Notes: a model not told the origin generated them from the letters alone. DNA of 64,000 nucleotides from JBDTVS01 sp040007095 (GCA_040007095.1 JBDTVS010000135.1:62001-126000); one strand, 5' to 3'. Positions 27,251 through 36,542 are shown, numbered from the stretch's first letter. Translations and numbers: made by a program.

Positions 27251-27643
27251 CTATTTCTTCTTCGCCAACGATTTCACGTAGTTCACGACGTTCCAGACAT
27301 CCTCGTCCTTCAGCTGATCGCCGAAGGCGCCCATGTTGAAGTCGGGGGCGACGCCGTTCTTGATCGTGCTGAAGATCTCGCCCTCGGTCGATCCGTGCTT
27401 GAAGCTGCTGCCGGTGAGGTCGGGCGCTTCGGGAGTCAGGTCGTTGCCTGGTCCGCCCTCGGCGTTGAGGCCGTGGCAGTTCGCGCAGTACCGGGTGAAT
27501 GACTGCTTGCCGGCGGCAATCGATGCCGGTGAGGCCGCCACCGGGTTCCGGATCTTTGCCGCCTCGGGGTTGCCTTGCGCCCCGGCGCGGAGTACGACGA
27601 GGGTCGCCAATAGAGGTCCGACAGACAGTGTCTTCAACCACAT
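27251..27643 (-). CDS. secreted cytochrome c, class I
   Basis: A 130-residue protein. The signal peptide (MWLKTLSVGPLLATLVVLRA) is followed by one CANCH motif at residues 53-57 and a distal Met in FNMGAFGDQLKDEDVWNVV. The ATG at 27643 is chosen because GGGAGG lies ten bases upstream and the signal peptide begins there. Proteins of this type take electrons from PQQ dehydrogenases, and a quinoprotein lies 1.2 kb away at 28839, but on the opposite strand. Confidence 0.9.
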   Translation of the reverse strand: MWLKTLSVGPLLATLVVLRAGAQGNPEAAKIRNPVAASPASIAAGKQSFTRYCANCHGLNAEGGPGNDLTPEAPDLTGSSFKHGSTEGEIFSTIKNGVAPDFNMGAFGDQLKDEDVWNVVNYVKSLAKKK

Positions 27644-27800
27644 GCGCACGATGGCCTCCCGAGCAGCAACCGACTCTGCGTTTCTTCCGTGCGTTCCTTC
27701 CGTGCGTTCCTCTGAAATGCGCTCGTAGTTTATCATCCGCACTCGTTGCCTACGGACGTCGCTCCTGCTTATGAGTGCCTTACGGATTGGCCAACGCCGT

Positions 27801-28307
27801 TTATTTCACCGGCGAATAGTCGGTCGCGCTCATGAAGACATTCTCGACCTGCACGTTGACCTGCATCTCGGTCCGTGTCTTCACCCAATCAGGATCCGCG
27901 CCGAAGGCCGCCCATGCGGCGTCCCTGGCCGCGCCATCCTTGTAAGCGAGAATGTAGATCAGCGTGTCGCGCTTGGTGACGGGTTGCCAGTAGCCAACGA
28001 TCGTCATGCCGTGCTTCTTGAACAGCGCCGTCGTCCGCTCGCGAAACCGGGTGTGCAGGAGATCGATCGAGCTTCCTTCCCGCACGGTGTAGGTGCGCAG
28101 TTCGAAGCAGCGGGAATCCTTGGCGACGTTCTTCACGTCTGCCAGGTTCGGCCCGCAGGGTGGCGTCGCCGGTGCCGGCGCGGCGCCTCGCCCCTGGTTG
28201 ACTGGGGCGGCCTGGCCAGCGCTCGCGGCCATGGCCAGGCCGAGGAACACGCCTGTGAAACCGCCGAGCAGACCGGCAAACCGCGCGCGTGTAAATCTCC
28301 CGTTCAT
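27801..28307 (-). CDS. secreted NIPSNAP family protein
   Basis: A 168-residue protein with a signal peptide (to about residue 33). The NIPSNAP dimeric alpha+beta ferredoxin-like domain is visible: CFELRTYTVREGSSIDLLHT, KKHGMTIVGYWQPV, and TLIYILAYKDGAARDAAWAA. GAGGAGGAC precedes the ATG. Most bacterial NIPSNAP proteins are cytoplasmic, so export is notable. The function is unknown. An R2 palindrome begins 33 nt upstream of the start. Confidence 0.88.
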   Translation of the reverse strand: MNGRFTRARFAGLLGGFTGVFLGLAMAASAGQAAPVNQGRGAAPAPATPPCGPNLADVKNVAKDSRCFELRTYTVREGSSIDLLHTRFRERTTALFKKHGMTIVGYWQPVTKRDTLIYILAYKDGAARDAAWAAFGADPDWVKTRTEMQVNVQVENVFMSATDYSPVK

Positions 28308-28340
28308 CTGTCCTCCTCGTTCAGCAATCTTCGTGACCCA

Positions 28341-28500
28341 AGGGCCCTGGCGGAAATGACATTGCCACTCTGGCCGCCGATGCATCCCGCCGGGCTGCGT
28401 TGCTCGCCGCTTGCATACGCCCGGTATGCGCGCTCCTCGCGCCTTGCCGGGCGGGCGCCTCGACGCCCACAGTTGAGTGCCTTGTTCCCGCCCGGGCCCT
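28341..28500. repeat. R2 giant palindrome, copy 2
   Basis: Outer arms AGGGCCCTGGCGG and CCGCCCGGGCCCT pair with one mismatch and continue as a weaker stem. The apical stem is CATAC (28414-28418), loop GCCCG, GTATG (28424-28428). It lies upstream of the NIPSNAP gene and in tandem with copy 3; together the two elements fill most of the 531-nt gap 28308-28838. Confidence 0.9.
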
Positions 28501-28663
28501 GACGCACAGATGATACTCAATTGGGGCGGCGATCGAGCGGCCGCCAGGCCGCATTGGCAGGGGGGCGGTGATGCCCCAACAGCGATGACAGTTGCACCGG
28601 TCGACATGTACGCGCCGGGCTGAATGGTTCGCGAGTATGATCGTCAGCCGAACCGACATTTAG

Positions 28664-28829
28664 CTAGTCCCCTGGAAACGTGATGCGTCACATAATTCCC
28701 GGGCGGGGCATCCCGCCTCGCTTCGTTGCGACTCCCTCAAATATGTCCAATATTCTCGGTCGTCGCGCCTTGCGATCCGGGCGCCGCGCTCCGGGACCTA
28801 TGCAACGCATCGCGTTTCCAGGGAACTAG
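28664..28829. repeat. R2 giant palindrome, copy 3
   Basis: Outer arms 28664-28692 and 28801-28829 pair over 29 nt with about three mismatches (left begins CTAGTCCCCTGGAAACG). The core is a variant with GGGCGGGGCATCCCGCC. The apical stem is AATAT (28740-28744), loop GTCCA, ATATT (28750-28754). It ends 9 nt before the PQQ dehydrogenase start; the AGGAG ribosome site at 28828-28832 begins in the arm. Confidence 0.9.
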
Positions 28830-28838
28830 GAGCACGCT

Positions 28839-30848
28839 ATGAAAACCCGGATCATCCTCGCGGCATCGCTCATCGTCGGCCTTCTGTGGACGACGGATAC
28901 GGTGCAAGGTCAGGCGGGCGCGAAAAAGGGCGAGTGGCCGACCTACGGTGGCGATTTGGGGAACACGCGCTATTCGCCGCTCGATCAGATCACCGCGGCC
29001 AACTTCAGCAAGCTGGAAATCGCGTGGCGTTTCAAGACTGAGAGTCTGGGACCGCGCCCGGAATTCAATTTCGAATCGACGCCATTGATGGTCAACGGCC
29101 GGGTGTTCTCGACGGCCGGCACCCGCCGCGCCGTCGTCGCGCTGGATGCCGCCACCGGCGAGCAGATCTGGATGCACAGCGAGCAGGAGGGCAAGCGCGG
29201 TGCGGCAGCGCCCCGGCAGCTGTCCGGACGAGGTCTCGCCTACTGGACCGACGGTCGCGAGGAGCGAATCCTGTACGTCACGCCGGGGTATCGCCTGGTG
29301 GCGCTCGATGCCAGAACCGGTTACCCGGTCGCCGGCTTTGGACAGGACGGCGTCGTCGATCTGAAGCTCGAGTTCGATCAGGAGCTCGATCTGATCAACG
29401 CGCCGGTCGGTCTTCATTCAACTCCGATTGTCGCCAGGAACGTCGTGATTGTGGGCGCCGCGTTTGAAACCGGGGCCAATCCCAAGAGCAGAAACAACGT
29501 CAAGGGCGCGGTGCGTGGATACGACGTGCGAACCGGCAAACGTCTGTGGCTGTTCCGGACGATTCCGCAGCTTGGCGAGTTCGGCAACGACACCTGGGAA
29601 AAAGACTCATGGAGATACACCGGCAATACCGGTGTGTGGGCGCAGATCTCCGTGGACGAGGAGCTGGGCATCGCCTATCTGCCGGTGGAGTTGCCGACGC
29701 ACGACTACTACGGCGGCGAGCGGCCGGGCAACACCTTGTTCGGCGAGAGCCTCGTGGCGGTTGATCTGCAAACCGGCCAGCGCAAATGGCACTTCCAGCT
29801 CGTGCATCACGGCATCTGGGACATGGACATCCCGTGCGCGCCGATTCTCGCCGACATCACCGTCAACGGGCGAATCGTCAAGGCGGTGGCGCAGCCGTCC
29901 AAACAGGGATTCCTCTACATCTTCGATCGAGTGACCGGCCAGCCAATCTGGCCGATCGTGGAGCGTCCCGCGCCGAAGGGCGATGTGCCGGGCGAGGCGT
30001 ACTCGCCCACCCAGCCCATCCCGACCAAGCCGCCGGCCTACGATCGGCAGGGTCTGTCGGTCGACGATTTGATCGACTTCACACCGGAGCTGCGCGCGGA
30101 GGCGATGAAACTGGTCGGACGCTACAAGATCGGGCCCGTCTTCACGCCGCCGGTGGTCAGCAGGGCCGAAGGCCCGATCGCCACACTCGCGATGGCGACG
30201 CAGGCGCCGGCGACCAACTGGCCCGGCGGATCCTACGATCCGGAGACCCACACGCTGTACGTGTTCTCGCAAAGCGCTGTGGCGGCATTGGGCCTTGTGC
30301 CGCCGCCTGCCGGCACCGCGGATGTGCGCTATCACCAGGGCAACGTGTTGAGCGGAGCTCGGACGTCCGGCGGTTCGGGTGCGTCTCCTGGCGCGGAGAG
30401 CGGCGGCGCGGTCCAGAGCCTCGAGGTCCAGGGCCTGCCGCTCATCAAGCCGCCTTACGGCCGCATCAACGCCATCGATCTCGACCAGGGCGACTTCAAG
30501 TGGCGAACACCGCACGGTGAAACGCCGGACCGGGTCCGTAATCACCCGGCCCTCAAGGGATTGACCATCCCGCGCACCGGCCGCCCCGGGATTGTCGGGA
30601 CTCTCGTGACGAAGACGCTGCTGATTGCCGGCGAGCCCGGATTCGGCCCCACGCCGTCGGGACAACGCGGATCGATGCTGCGCGCCTACGACAAGGCGAA
30701 TGGGAAGGAAGTCGGCGCCGTCTACATGCCCGCGCCGCAGACCGGTTCGCCGATGACCTACATGCTGAACGGCAAACAGTATCTGATCGTTGCGATCAGT
30801 GGCGGCAACTATCCCGGCGAGCTCGTGGCCTTCAAGGTGGTTGAGTAG
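28839..30848 (+). CDS. PQQ-dependent dehydrogenase, glucose-dehydrogenase-like (copy A)
   Basis: A 669-residue periplasmic quinoprotein with a signal peptide (to about residue 25). Eight-bladed propeller repeats are visible (AVVALDAATGEQIWMHSE, LVALDARTGYPVAGFG, VAVDLQTGQRKWHFQLVHH). The active-site phrase HHGIWDMDIPCAPILADI matches the soluble domain of membrane glucose dehydrogenases. The vicinal Cys-Cys pair of methanol- or ethanol-type enzymes is absent and no heme domain is fused, so electrons must leave through a separate cytochrome or quinone. The substrate (sugar or alcohol) is unknown. Its closest relative here is 39957-42074. Confidence 0.93.
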   Translation: MKTRIILAASLIVGLLWTTDTVQGQAGAKKGEWPTYGGDLGNTRYSPLDQITAANFSKLEIAWRFKTESLGPRPEFNFESTPLMVNGRVFSTAGTRRAVVALDAATGEQIWMHSEQEGKRGAAAPRQLSGRGLAYWTDGREERILYVTPGYRLVALDARTGYPVAGFGQDGVVDLKLEFDQELDLINAPVGLHSTPIVARNVVIVGAAFETGANPKSRNNVKGAVRGYDVRTGKRLWLFRTIPQLGEFGNDTWEKDSWRYTGNTGVWAQISVDEELGIAYLPVELPTHDYYGGERPGNTLFGESLVAVDLQTGQRKWHFQLVHHGIWDMDIPCAPILADITVNGRIVKAVAQPSKQGFLYIFDRVTGQPIWPIVERPAPKGDVPGEAYSPTQPIPTKPPAYDRQGLSVDDLIDFTPELRAEAMKLVGRYKIGPVFTPPVVSRAEGPIATLAMATQAPATNWPGGSYDPETHTLYVFSQSAVAALGLVPPPAGTADVRYHQGNVLSGARTSGGSGASPGAESGGAVQSLEVQGLPLIKPPYGRINAIDLDQGDFKWRTPHGETPDRVRNHPALKGLTIPRTGRPGIVGTLVTKTLLIAGEPGFGPTPSGQRGSMLRAYDKANGKEVGAVYMPAPQTGSPMTYMLNGKQYLIVAISGGNYPGELVAFKVVE

Positions 30849-30867
30849 CAAACGCCAGAAGAGACAA

Positions 30868-30900
30868 GGAACCACAAAGGTCACAAAGATCACCAAGAAG
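30868..30900. repeat. R1 repeat, half copy
   Basis: GGAACCACAAAGGTCAC then AAAGATCACCAAGAAG. It sits between the convergent PQQ dehydrogenase and gamma-glutamyltransferase genes. Confidence 0.75.
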
Positions 30901-30928
30901 CTCGGTAGGGGACAGCTCTTGATTCGAG

Positions 30929-32653
30929 TCAGCGCCGAAACACCGGCGGCGCTTCCGGGATGGCCTCGCCGTCGTGGCGTGGCTCCGATCCGGCGAAGTG
31001 GACCCCCTGGCCGTTGCTCATCACCGCCTGCCCGTAGCCGAATGTTTCCGAGCGGGGTGGAACGGTGTTGACCTGATGACCGAGGGTGGTCAGTTGGCGC
31101 CGCGTCGATTCCGGCACGAGCGCTTCGACCTGGACGTCGCAGCCGGTGAATGTCAGCTTCGTGAAGCGTCCCGCCTCGAGCGCCTGCTGCACGTCCAGGC
31201 CGTAGTCGACAATCCCGGCCACGAACTGGGCATGCGCCTGCGCCTGATTGAATCCCCCCATGATCCCGAAACCGATCTTCACGTCGCCTTTTTCCATGAA
31301 CGCCGGGATGATGGTGTGCAGGGGTCGTTTGCGCGGGGACAGAAGGTTGGGGTGGCCTTCCTCGAGCGTGAAGAGCGCGCCACGGTTGTGCAGCATGAAG
31401 CCGGTATTCGGCGGGACGACCCCGCTGCCGAAGGACGAGTACAGGCTCTGGATCAGCGACACGATGTTGCCGTCTTTGTCGACGACCGACAAATAGATCG
31501 TGTCGCCGCCCGGCGAAGTCGTCAGGCCATCGAGCGTGGATGGCCCCACTTCGCAGGCCGCCTTCGCTGGATTGATCAGGCGCGCCCGCCGGGTCGCGTA
31601 CCCCTTGCTCAACATGGGGAGCACCGGCACGGTCGCGAATCGCGGATCCGCCACGTAGCGCAGCATGTCGGCATAGGCGAGCTTCTTGGCCTCGATCATC
31701 GCGTGCAACGCCTTCGCGCTATGGAGTCCGTACTCGCCGAGCGGAAAGCGTTCCATCAGGTTCAACATCATCAGCGCCGCGATCCCTTGCGTGTTCGGCG
31801 GCAGCTCATGAACGGTCCAGCCCCGATACGTGGTCGAGATCGGATCGACCCACTCGGGCGCGAACTCCTTCAGATCCGCGCCGGTCATCGTGCCGCCATG
31901 CTCACGCGACACGGCCAGAATGGCGTCGGCGCTCTTGCCCTCGTAGAAGCCGGCGGCGCCTTTCTCGGCGATCGCGCGCAGCGACTCGGCCAGCAGGCGG
32001 TTCTTGAACACTTCACCCGCGTGTGGGGCTCTCCCGTCGATCAGGTACGTCTTCGCGGCATTTGGATCCGCGGCGAGTTTGGGAACCTGGCGCGCCCACG
32101 CTTCGCTGATCACGTCGGTGACTGGAAACCCATCCTCCGCGTAGAAGATTGCCGACGCCAGCAGATCCGACATCGGCAGCTTTCCGAAACGGCCGCGCAA
32201 CGCCTCCCAGCCCGCGACTGCGCCCGGTACGGTGACCGAATAGATGCCCGTGGCGGGCATCCGGTTGATGCCTTTTGTTCTCAATAATTCCGGCGTCAGT
32301 CCAGTCGGGGCCCACCCGCCCGAGTTCAAACCGTACAGTTTGCCCGTCCCGGCTTCGTAGTAAATCACGAAGAGGTCGCCGCCGATGCCGTTGTTGTGAG
32401 GTTCAACGAGACCCATGACGGCATTGGTCGCGATCGCCGCATCCACGGCGTTCCCGCCGCGCTCGAGTACTTGCACTCCAGCTCGAGCGGCCAACGGCTG
32501 GCTCGCCGCGACAATGCCGTACTTCGTCGCGATCTTCGACCGGCCGGACACGACCGTCGTCCGGCCGCCGCTGGCCGACTCTGCGGGAGCCATCATCTGA
32601 CCGATCGCGAAGCCGGCCACGACAAAGGCGATGAGTGACGTACGCAGTGCCAT
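30929..32653 (-). CDS. gamma-glutamyltransferase family protein
   Basis: A 574-residue Ntn-hydrolase with a signal peptide (to about residue 27). Family landmarks: RSKIATKYGIVAASQPLAA, NAVMGLVEPHNNGIGGDLFV, and the autoprocessing region GGDTIYLSVVDKDGNIVSLI, where the Thr near residue 384 is the expected nucleophile. The small-subunit phrase SSFGSGVVPPNTGFMLHNRG follows. By family it cleaves gamma-glutamyl bonds in the periplasm, or a related amide such as an acyl group. Diverges from the PQQ-like gene at 32945. Confidence 0.92.
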   Translation of the reverse strand: MALRTSLIAFVVAGFAIGQMMAPAESASGGRTTVVSGRSKIATKYGIVAASQPLAARAGVQVLERGGNAVDAAIATNAVMGLVEPHNNGIGGDLFVIYYEAGTGKLYGLNSGGWAPTGLTPELLRTKGINRMPATGIYSVTVPGAVAGWEALRGRFGKLPMSDLLASAIFYAEDGFPVTDVISEAWARQVPKLAADPNAAKTYLIDGRAPHAGEVFKNRLLAESLRAIAEKGAAGFYEGKSADAILAVSREHGGTMTGADLKEFAPEWVDPISTTYRGWTVHELPPNTQGIAALMMLNLMERFPLGEYGLHSAKALHAMIEAKKLAYADMLRYVADPRFATVPVLPMLSKGYATRRARLINPAKAACEVGPSTLDGLTTSPGGDTIYLSVVDKDGNIVSLIQSLYSSFGSGVVPPNTGFMLHNRGALFTLEEGHPNLLSPRKRPLHTIIPAFMEKGDVKIGFGIMGGFNQAQAHAQFVAGIVDYGLDVQQALEAGRFTKLTFTGCDVQVEALVPESTRRQLTTLGHQVNTVPPRSETFGYGQAVMSNGQGVHFAGSEPRHDGEAIPEAPPVFRR

Positions 32654-32774
32654 GACCCCTCCGATAATTCGCGATGCGGCAAATGCATCCTAGCACCAGG
32701 CCACGAACTTTTGAGCGGCTGATATGACCGGGGCGAAACATGTATGCCGCTTTGAAGGGGAGCCCGAGCAGCGC

Positions 32775-32815
32775 ATTTTCAGTCAACTTGACAATTTTCA
32801 GTCAACTTGGTTGAC
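32775..32815. promoter_or_regulatory. direct repeats plus inverted repeat, possible operator
   Basis: ATTTTCAGTCAACTTG occurs at 32775-32790 and again at 32794-32809, 19 bp apart. The second copy runs into GTCAACTTGGTTGAC (32801-32815), a perfect inverted repeat around TTG. It lies in the 291-nt gap between divergent genes (gamma-glutamyltransferase and PQQ-like propeller), where a dimeric regulator could act on both. Confidence 0.5.
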
Positions 32816-32944
32816 GCCGTGGGGCTCTGGGTGCATCATGGCCCGCGATCCTGTCCGAGTCACGCACGCGCGGAACGGCTCGACCACGATTCACCTGGAT
32901 GTCAGATGACGGATCCCTTCATGACCGACTGATCAGGTGACCAG

Positions 32945-34303
32945 ATGACCAGATTCCACGTCGGCGCCCTGTCGGCTTTTTTCGCGCTTGCCCTCGCCGT
33001 TCTGTCGGCTGACGACAATTGGCCGCAGTTTCGGGGTGCGCAATCCGGCGTCGCGGCCGACGATCGGGCGCTGCCCGACACCTGGGGACCTTCTCAGAAC
33101 GTGGTGTGGAAGATCGATATGCCGGGCCGCTCCTGGAGCTCGCCCGTGGTCTGGGGCGATCACGTCTTCGTGACCACGGCGATCAACACGGTCGAGACGG
33201 AGGCGCTGCTGCCCACCTCGGCGTATGTCTCGCGCTCGAACGGCGGCACGATGAGCTTCCGCGACATCGCGACCCCGACCGCGCCCCACCGCTGGATGGT
33301 GTACGACATCGACTTCAAGACCGGCAGGATTCGGTGGGAGCGCGAAGTGGCCAAGGCCGTGCCGTCGCAGCCGAGGCACTTGAAGAACAGCTACGCGTCG
33401 GAGACGCCGGTGACCGATGGTCAGCGCGTGTACGCGTATTTCGGAAACATCGGCCTCTTCGCGTTCGATTTGAATGGCAAGCCGCTGTGGTCACGGCCGA
33501 TGGACGCGCTCAAGGTGCGCAACGGCTTCGGTCCGGCTGCCTCGCCCGTGGTCGACGGGGATCGCGTGTTCATCGTCAACGACAACGACGAACAGTCGTT
33601 CATCGCCGCCTATCACGCGGCCACCGGCGCGGAGCTGTGGCGCGTCAACCGCAAGGAAGGCAGCAACTGGACGTCGCCGTTCGTGTGGAAGAACGATCGG
33701 CGCACCGAGATCGTCACGGCCGGCAGCGACCGGATTCGATCCTACGGCGTCGACGGCAAGCTGCTGTGGGAACTGTCGGGCATGTCGTCGTTCGCCGTGC
33801 CGACGCCGTTCTCGGCGAACGGTCTGTTGTATGTCACCTCCGGCTACCCGGGGGATAAACTTCGGCCGGCTTATGCGATCCGGCCCGGCGCCACGGGCGA
33901 CATCTCGCTGAAGCCCGACCGCACGTCGAACGACTACATCGTATGGTCGCAGGCCACACTGGGGCCGTTTCATCCCTCGGCGTTGGTCTACGGCGGCTGC
34001 TACTACACGCTGCTCGATCGCGGCCTGCTGTCGTGTAACGATCCGGAGACCGGGAAGGAGATCTATCCCCGGCAGCGGATCTCCGTCGATGCGACCGGTT
34101 TCAGCGCGTCACTCTGGGCCTACAACGGCAAGGTGTTCGCCATGAGCGAGGACGGCGACACGTACGTGATTCAAGCGGGGGCCGACTTCAAGATCCTCGG
34201 CAAGAACTCGCTGGAAGAGATGACGCTGGCGACACCAGCCGTCGCCAACGGGAGCCTGATCGTCCGCACCGCGACCAAGTTGTATCGCATCGGCCGGAAG
34301 TAA
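32945..34303 (+). CDS. secreted PQQ-like beta-propeller protein
   Basis: A 452-residue protein with a signal peptide (to about residue 21). It opens NWPQFRGAQSGVAADDRALP, the standard N-terminus of PQQ-like (BamB-type) propellers, and has blades such as VYDIDFKTGRIRWEREVA, LFAFDLNGKPLWSRPMDAL and AAYHAATGAELWRVNRKEG. Such proteins lack the full quinoprotein active site, so catalysis is doubtful; a binding or assembly role is possible. Convergent with the gene ending at 34374. Confidence 0.9.
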   Translation: MTRFHVGALSAFFALALAVLSADDNWPQFRGAQSGVAADDRALPDTWGPSQNVVWKIDMPGRSWSSPVVWGDHVFVTTAINTVETEALLPTSAYVSRSNGGTMSFRDIATPTAPHRWMVYDIDFKTGRIRWEREVAKAVPSQPRHLKNSYASETPVTDGQRVYAYFGNIGLFAFDLNGKPLWSRPMDALKVRNGFGPAASPVVDGDRVFIVNDNDEQSFIAAYHAATGAELWRVNRKEGSNWTSPFVWKNDRRTEIVTAGSDRIRSYGVDGKLLWELSGMSSFAVPTPFSANGLLYVTSGYPGDKLRPAYAIRPGATGDISLKPDRTSNDYIVWSQATLGPFHPSALVYGGCYYTLLDRGLLSCNDPETGKEIYPRQRISVDATGFSASLWAYNGKVFAMSEDGDTYVIQAGADFKILGKNSLEEMTLATPAVANGSLIVRTATKLYRIGRK

Positions 34304-34321
34304 AGCAATCTTCCAGGCCTT

Positions 34322-34372
34322 CTAAGTTCTGACTTTTGAGTTTTCAGTTCGGGCGGCGTTGTTCAGCCGCCC
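34322..34372. repeat. R3 stop-proximal hairpin element, copy 1
   Basis: On the minus strand this follows the stop TAG at 34374-34376: GGGCGGC, loop TGAACAAC, GCCGCCC, then GAACTGAAAACTCAAAAG. It lies between convergent genes and may be a bidirectional terminator. The copy at 63243 has the same layout with a compensated stem. Confidence 0.7.
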
Positions 34373-34373
34373 G

Positions 34374-35165
34374 CTAGGTTTTCTGCGCGCGGCTCTGACG
34401 GAGATAGTGCGGGCTGACTTGCAGGCCGAAGGGGGTCGTGACTTTCGACGCCGCTTTCTCGCGGAAGAATTCCTCCTTGGCCCGGCGGATCGCCGCCAGT
34501 TCCTCTTCGTTGCAATCCCGCAACGTCATCTCCTCGCGCGGCACGAAGAACACCTGCCCGATCGGAATCTGGTGCGCTCCAGGAATGCCTTCGCCCGGCT
34601 GGAGAACGTACCGAAACTCGGTCTCGTGCGGGTACCAGTCGGTTTCGACCCTGACCACCAGCATCGGAGCCACCGGCCGCTCGATCATGTTGAAGATCGG
34701 CGTGTAGACCGTGTCCCAGCCGGTGGGCGTCTGGAAGTTGGTGGCGCCGCGCAGCGAGATGGCGCCCGGCGGCGTGCCGAGGTCCTCGGGAACGATGAAC
34801 ACACGCGCCATGCTAATCGCCGCCTCCTTCGAGATCGGCGGATTCCGAGTCATGAAGGTGACTTCTTCCTTGAACATGCCGATGCTTCCCAGCGGAAGCA
34901 CGACCATGACGGAGAAAATCGGCTCCCAGTTCCCGGCGGCGGCGCTCAGGCAGTACAGAAACTGATACCGTCCGTCCCCCTGATACTCGATGTGAAAGGA
35001 TTCGTTCGGCTCGAGCGGCGGATAGACCAGAAATCCGAGCGCGCTGCCCGCCTCGAGCACCGGGCAGTGCCGCGCATGCAACGGCAGCAGCGGCCGCTGA
35101 CTCTCGCGACGCGGCTTCATGCCGACGCCGGGACGACTTGAGTTGGGAAAAAGCCGAATCTCCAT
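34374..35165 (-). CDS. conserved protein, possibly DUF6065-like
   Basis: A 263-residue protein without a signal peptide, starting MEIRLFPNSS. The visible landmarks are CPVLEAGSALGFLVYPPLEP, GDGRYQFLYCLS and ALRDC-like DCNEEELAAIRRAKEEFFRE near the end. I think it resembles DUF6065 proteins, but this is from memory and uncertain. The ATG at 35165 is preferred because the conserved-looking part starts there; the frame continues upstream with low-quality sequence. Cytoplasmic, function unknown. Confidence 0.7.
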   Translation of the reverse strand: MEIRLFPNSSRPGVGMKPRRESQRPLLPLHARHCPVLEAGSALGFLVYPPLEPNESFHIEYQGDGRYQFLYCLSAAAGNWEPIFSVMVVLPLGSIGMFKEEVTFMTRNPPISKEAAISMARVFIVPEDLGTPPGAISLRGATNFQTPTGWDTVYTPIFNMIERPVAPMLVVRVETDWYPHETEFRYVLQPGEGIPGAHQIPIGQVFFVPREEMTLRDCNEEELAAIRRAKEEFFREKAASKVTTPFGLQVSPHYLRQSRAQKT

Positions 35166-35305
35166 GCGCCAATAGTAGCAGCCCGGTGTGGACGGACCCG
35201 CGTTCGCGAGTACTGTGTCAGTTTCAAACGCCCCCAAGGTCTTTGCATGTTCCCTCCAGAGATAGAAGAATCTTCCGCTCGGCGCGCGCGCTTCTCCGAC
35301 CCCTC

Positions 35306-36367
35306 TCACCTCGCCGCCGCTTCCTTCGTGTTCTCTTCCCAGCGCGCGATGCCAAGCAGGAACCGCAAGCCGTAATTGCCCTCGTGACACGCATTCTCGA
35401 ATATCGGATCCTGGCTCTTGATCATCGGAATGCTGGCCGACCAGGGCCTGGTGAACGAAGCCGGATCGTCCACGGTGAATTCGTAGAGGATGTCATCCAC
35501 GTCGGTCCGTGTGAGGCGCTCGACGAGGTGCAGTTGCTCGCCGGTTCCCCTGAACTGGCTCTTCGCGGTGAAATTTGTCGTGTCGATGACGAGCGTGTTC
35601 CCGTCCCACCGGCCGCGCGAATCGCCCATCCACTTCCGAATCTTCTGCGACAGATGCGGGCGTCCATCCAGGGGAACCATGCGAGTCTCGTGCAGGATCT
35701 CGTTGACGATGGCAACGTAGCCGGGGCCTTGCAGGAACTGATAGTTGCTCACCAGCGGGGAATAGGGGGAATTGTTGGCGAAGCTGGGAAGCATCGGCGG
35801 TCCGACGGCCGGCCACCAGAGACATCGATCCATCAGTGGTCGATCCTCCGGGCCGTCGGCGGGGTGCTGCTGGCGCGCGATACGGCTGGCGTCGATTCGC
35901 TGCTGCGCCGCTGCCGTCAGGGGTGGTAGCTTCCCGTCCGGCGGCGCCACAAGCAGCGACGTTCGCGTCATCGGCACGAGCCGGGCGTCCGCGTCCCACC
36001 AGACGCTGCCGTACGCGCGGCCGAGATCCGTTTCAGGGCCGCCCCCTCGGTTGTCGCGATCCCAGCGGGCAAGCACACGCTGTTGGTAGTCAGCGGCTTC
36101 CTGCCGCGTGAGCAACTCTTTGCCGGCAAGGTCGGCCGGCCGTTCGAGAGGCGTCAGCGTCGCGTTGGTCCAGACGCCTTGCAGGTCCGGCTGACCGTCG
36201 GGCGTTCGCGGCTGAACGTACGATCTGTCTGCTTTTGCGGGCTTCTGCGGTTGCTGACCACCGGCCCGCTCCGACAATGGTGGGACCGCCGCGATCGTCA
36301 TCGCGATCGCCCCCATCCCGACCAGTCGCCTGGTCATGACTGCTCCGAGCCCGATCGCCCTCTTCAT
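35306..36367 (-). CDS. secreted protein of unnamed family S (copy 2)
   Basis: A 353-residue exported protein with a long signal region (to about residue 35). It has the same landmarks as the copy at 3333: DLQGVWTNATLTPLERPADL, HPADGPEDRPLMDRC, RPHLSQKIRKWMGDSRGRW, GNTLVIDTTNF, and a C-terminal FENACHEGNYGLRF. GGGAGG precedes the ATG at 36367, and an R2 palindrome begins 15 nt further upstream. No DUF6152 gene is adjacent to this copy. Confidence 0.85.
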   Translation of the reverse strand: MKRAIGLGAVMTRRLVGMGAIAMTIAAVPPLSERAGGQQPQKPAKADRSYVQPRTPDGQPDLQGVWTNATLTPLERPADLAGKELLTRQEAADYQQRVLARWDRDNRGGGPETDLGRAYGSVWWDADARLVPMTRTSLLVAPPDGKLPPLTAAAQQRIDASRIARQQHPADGPEDRPLMDRCLWWPAVGPPMLPSFANNSPYSPLVSNYQFLQGPGYVAIVNEILHETRMVPLDGRPHLSQKIRKWMGDSRGRWDGNTLVIDTTNFTAKSQFRGTGEQLHLVERLTRTDVDDILYEFTVDDPASFTRPWSASIPMIKSQDPIFENACHEGNYGLRFLLGIARWEENTKEAAAR

Positions 36368-36382
36368 GAAAAGCCTCCCTTT

Positions 36383-36542
36383 AGGACCCGCGAAAGAACA
36401 ACGTTGCCATTGCGGCCGCCGATGCATCCCGCCGGGCTGCGTTGCTCGTCGCTTACATAGTCCCGCTATGCGCGCTCCTCGCGCCTTGCCGGGCGGGCGC
36501 CTCGACGCCCGCATCTGTCAACGTTGTTCTTTCGCGGGCCCT
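36383..36542. repeat. R2 giant palindrome, copy 4
   Basis: Outer arms 36383-36405 and 36520-36542 pair over 23 nt with one mismatch (left AGGACCCGCGAAAGAACAAC). The apical stem is CATAG (36456-36460), loop TCCCG, CTATG (36466-36470). It fills the whole gap between two co-directional genes: 3 nt from the stop at 36546 and 15 nt from the start at 36367. Confidence 0.92.

Noticed and set aside
32724..32909. A 61-codon frame in the gap before the PQQ-like propeller gene
   Set aside because: No ribosome site, no recognisable sequence, and it covers the putative operator repeats.
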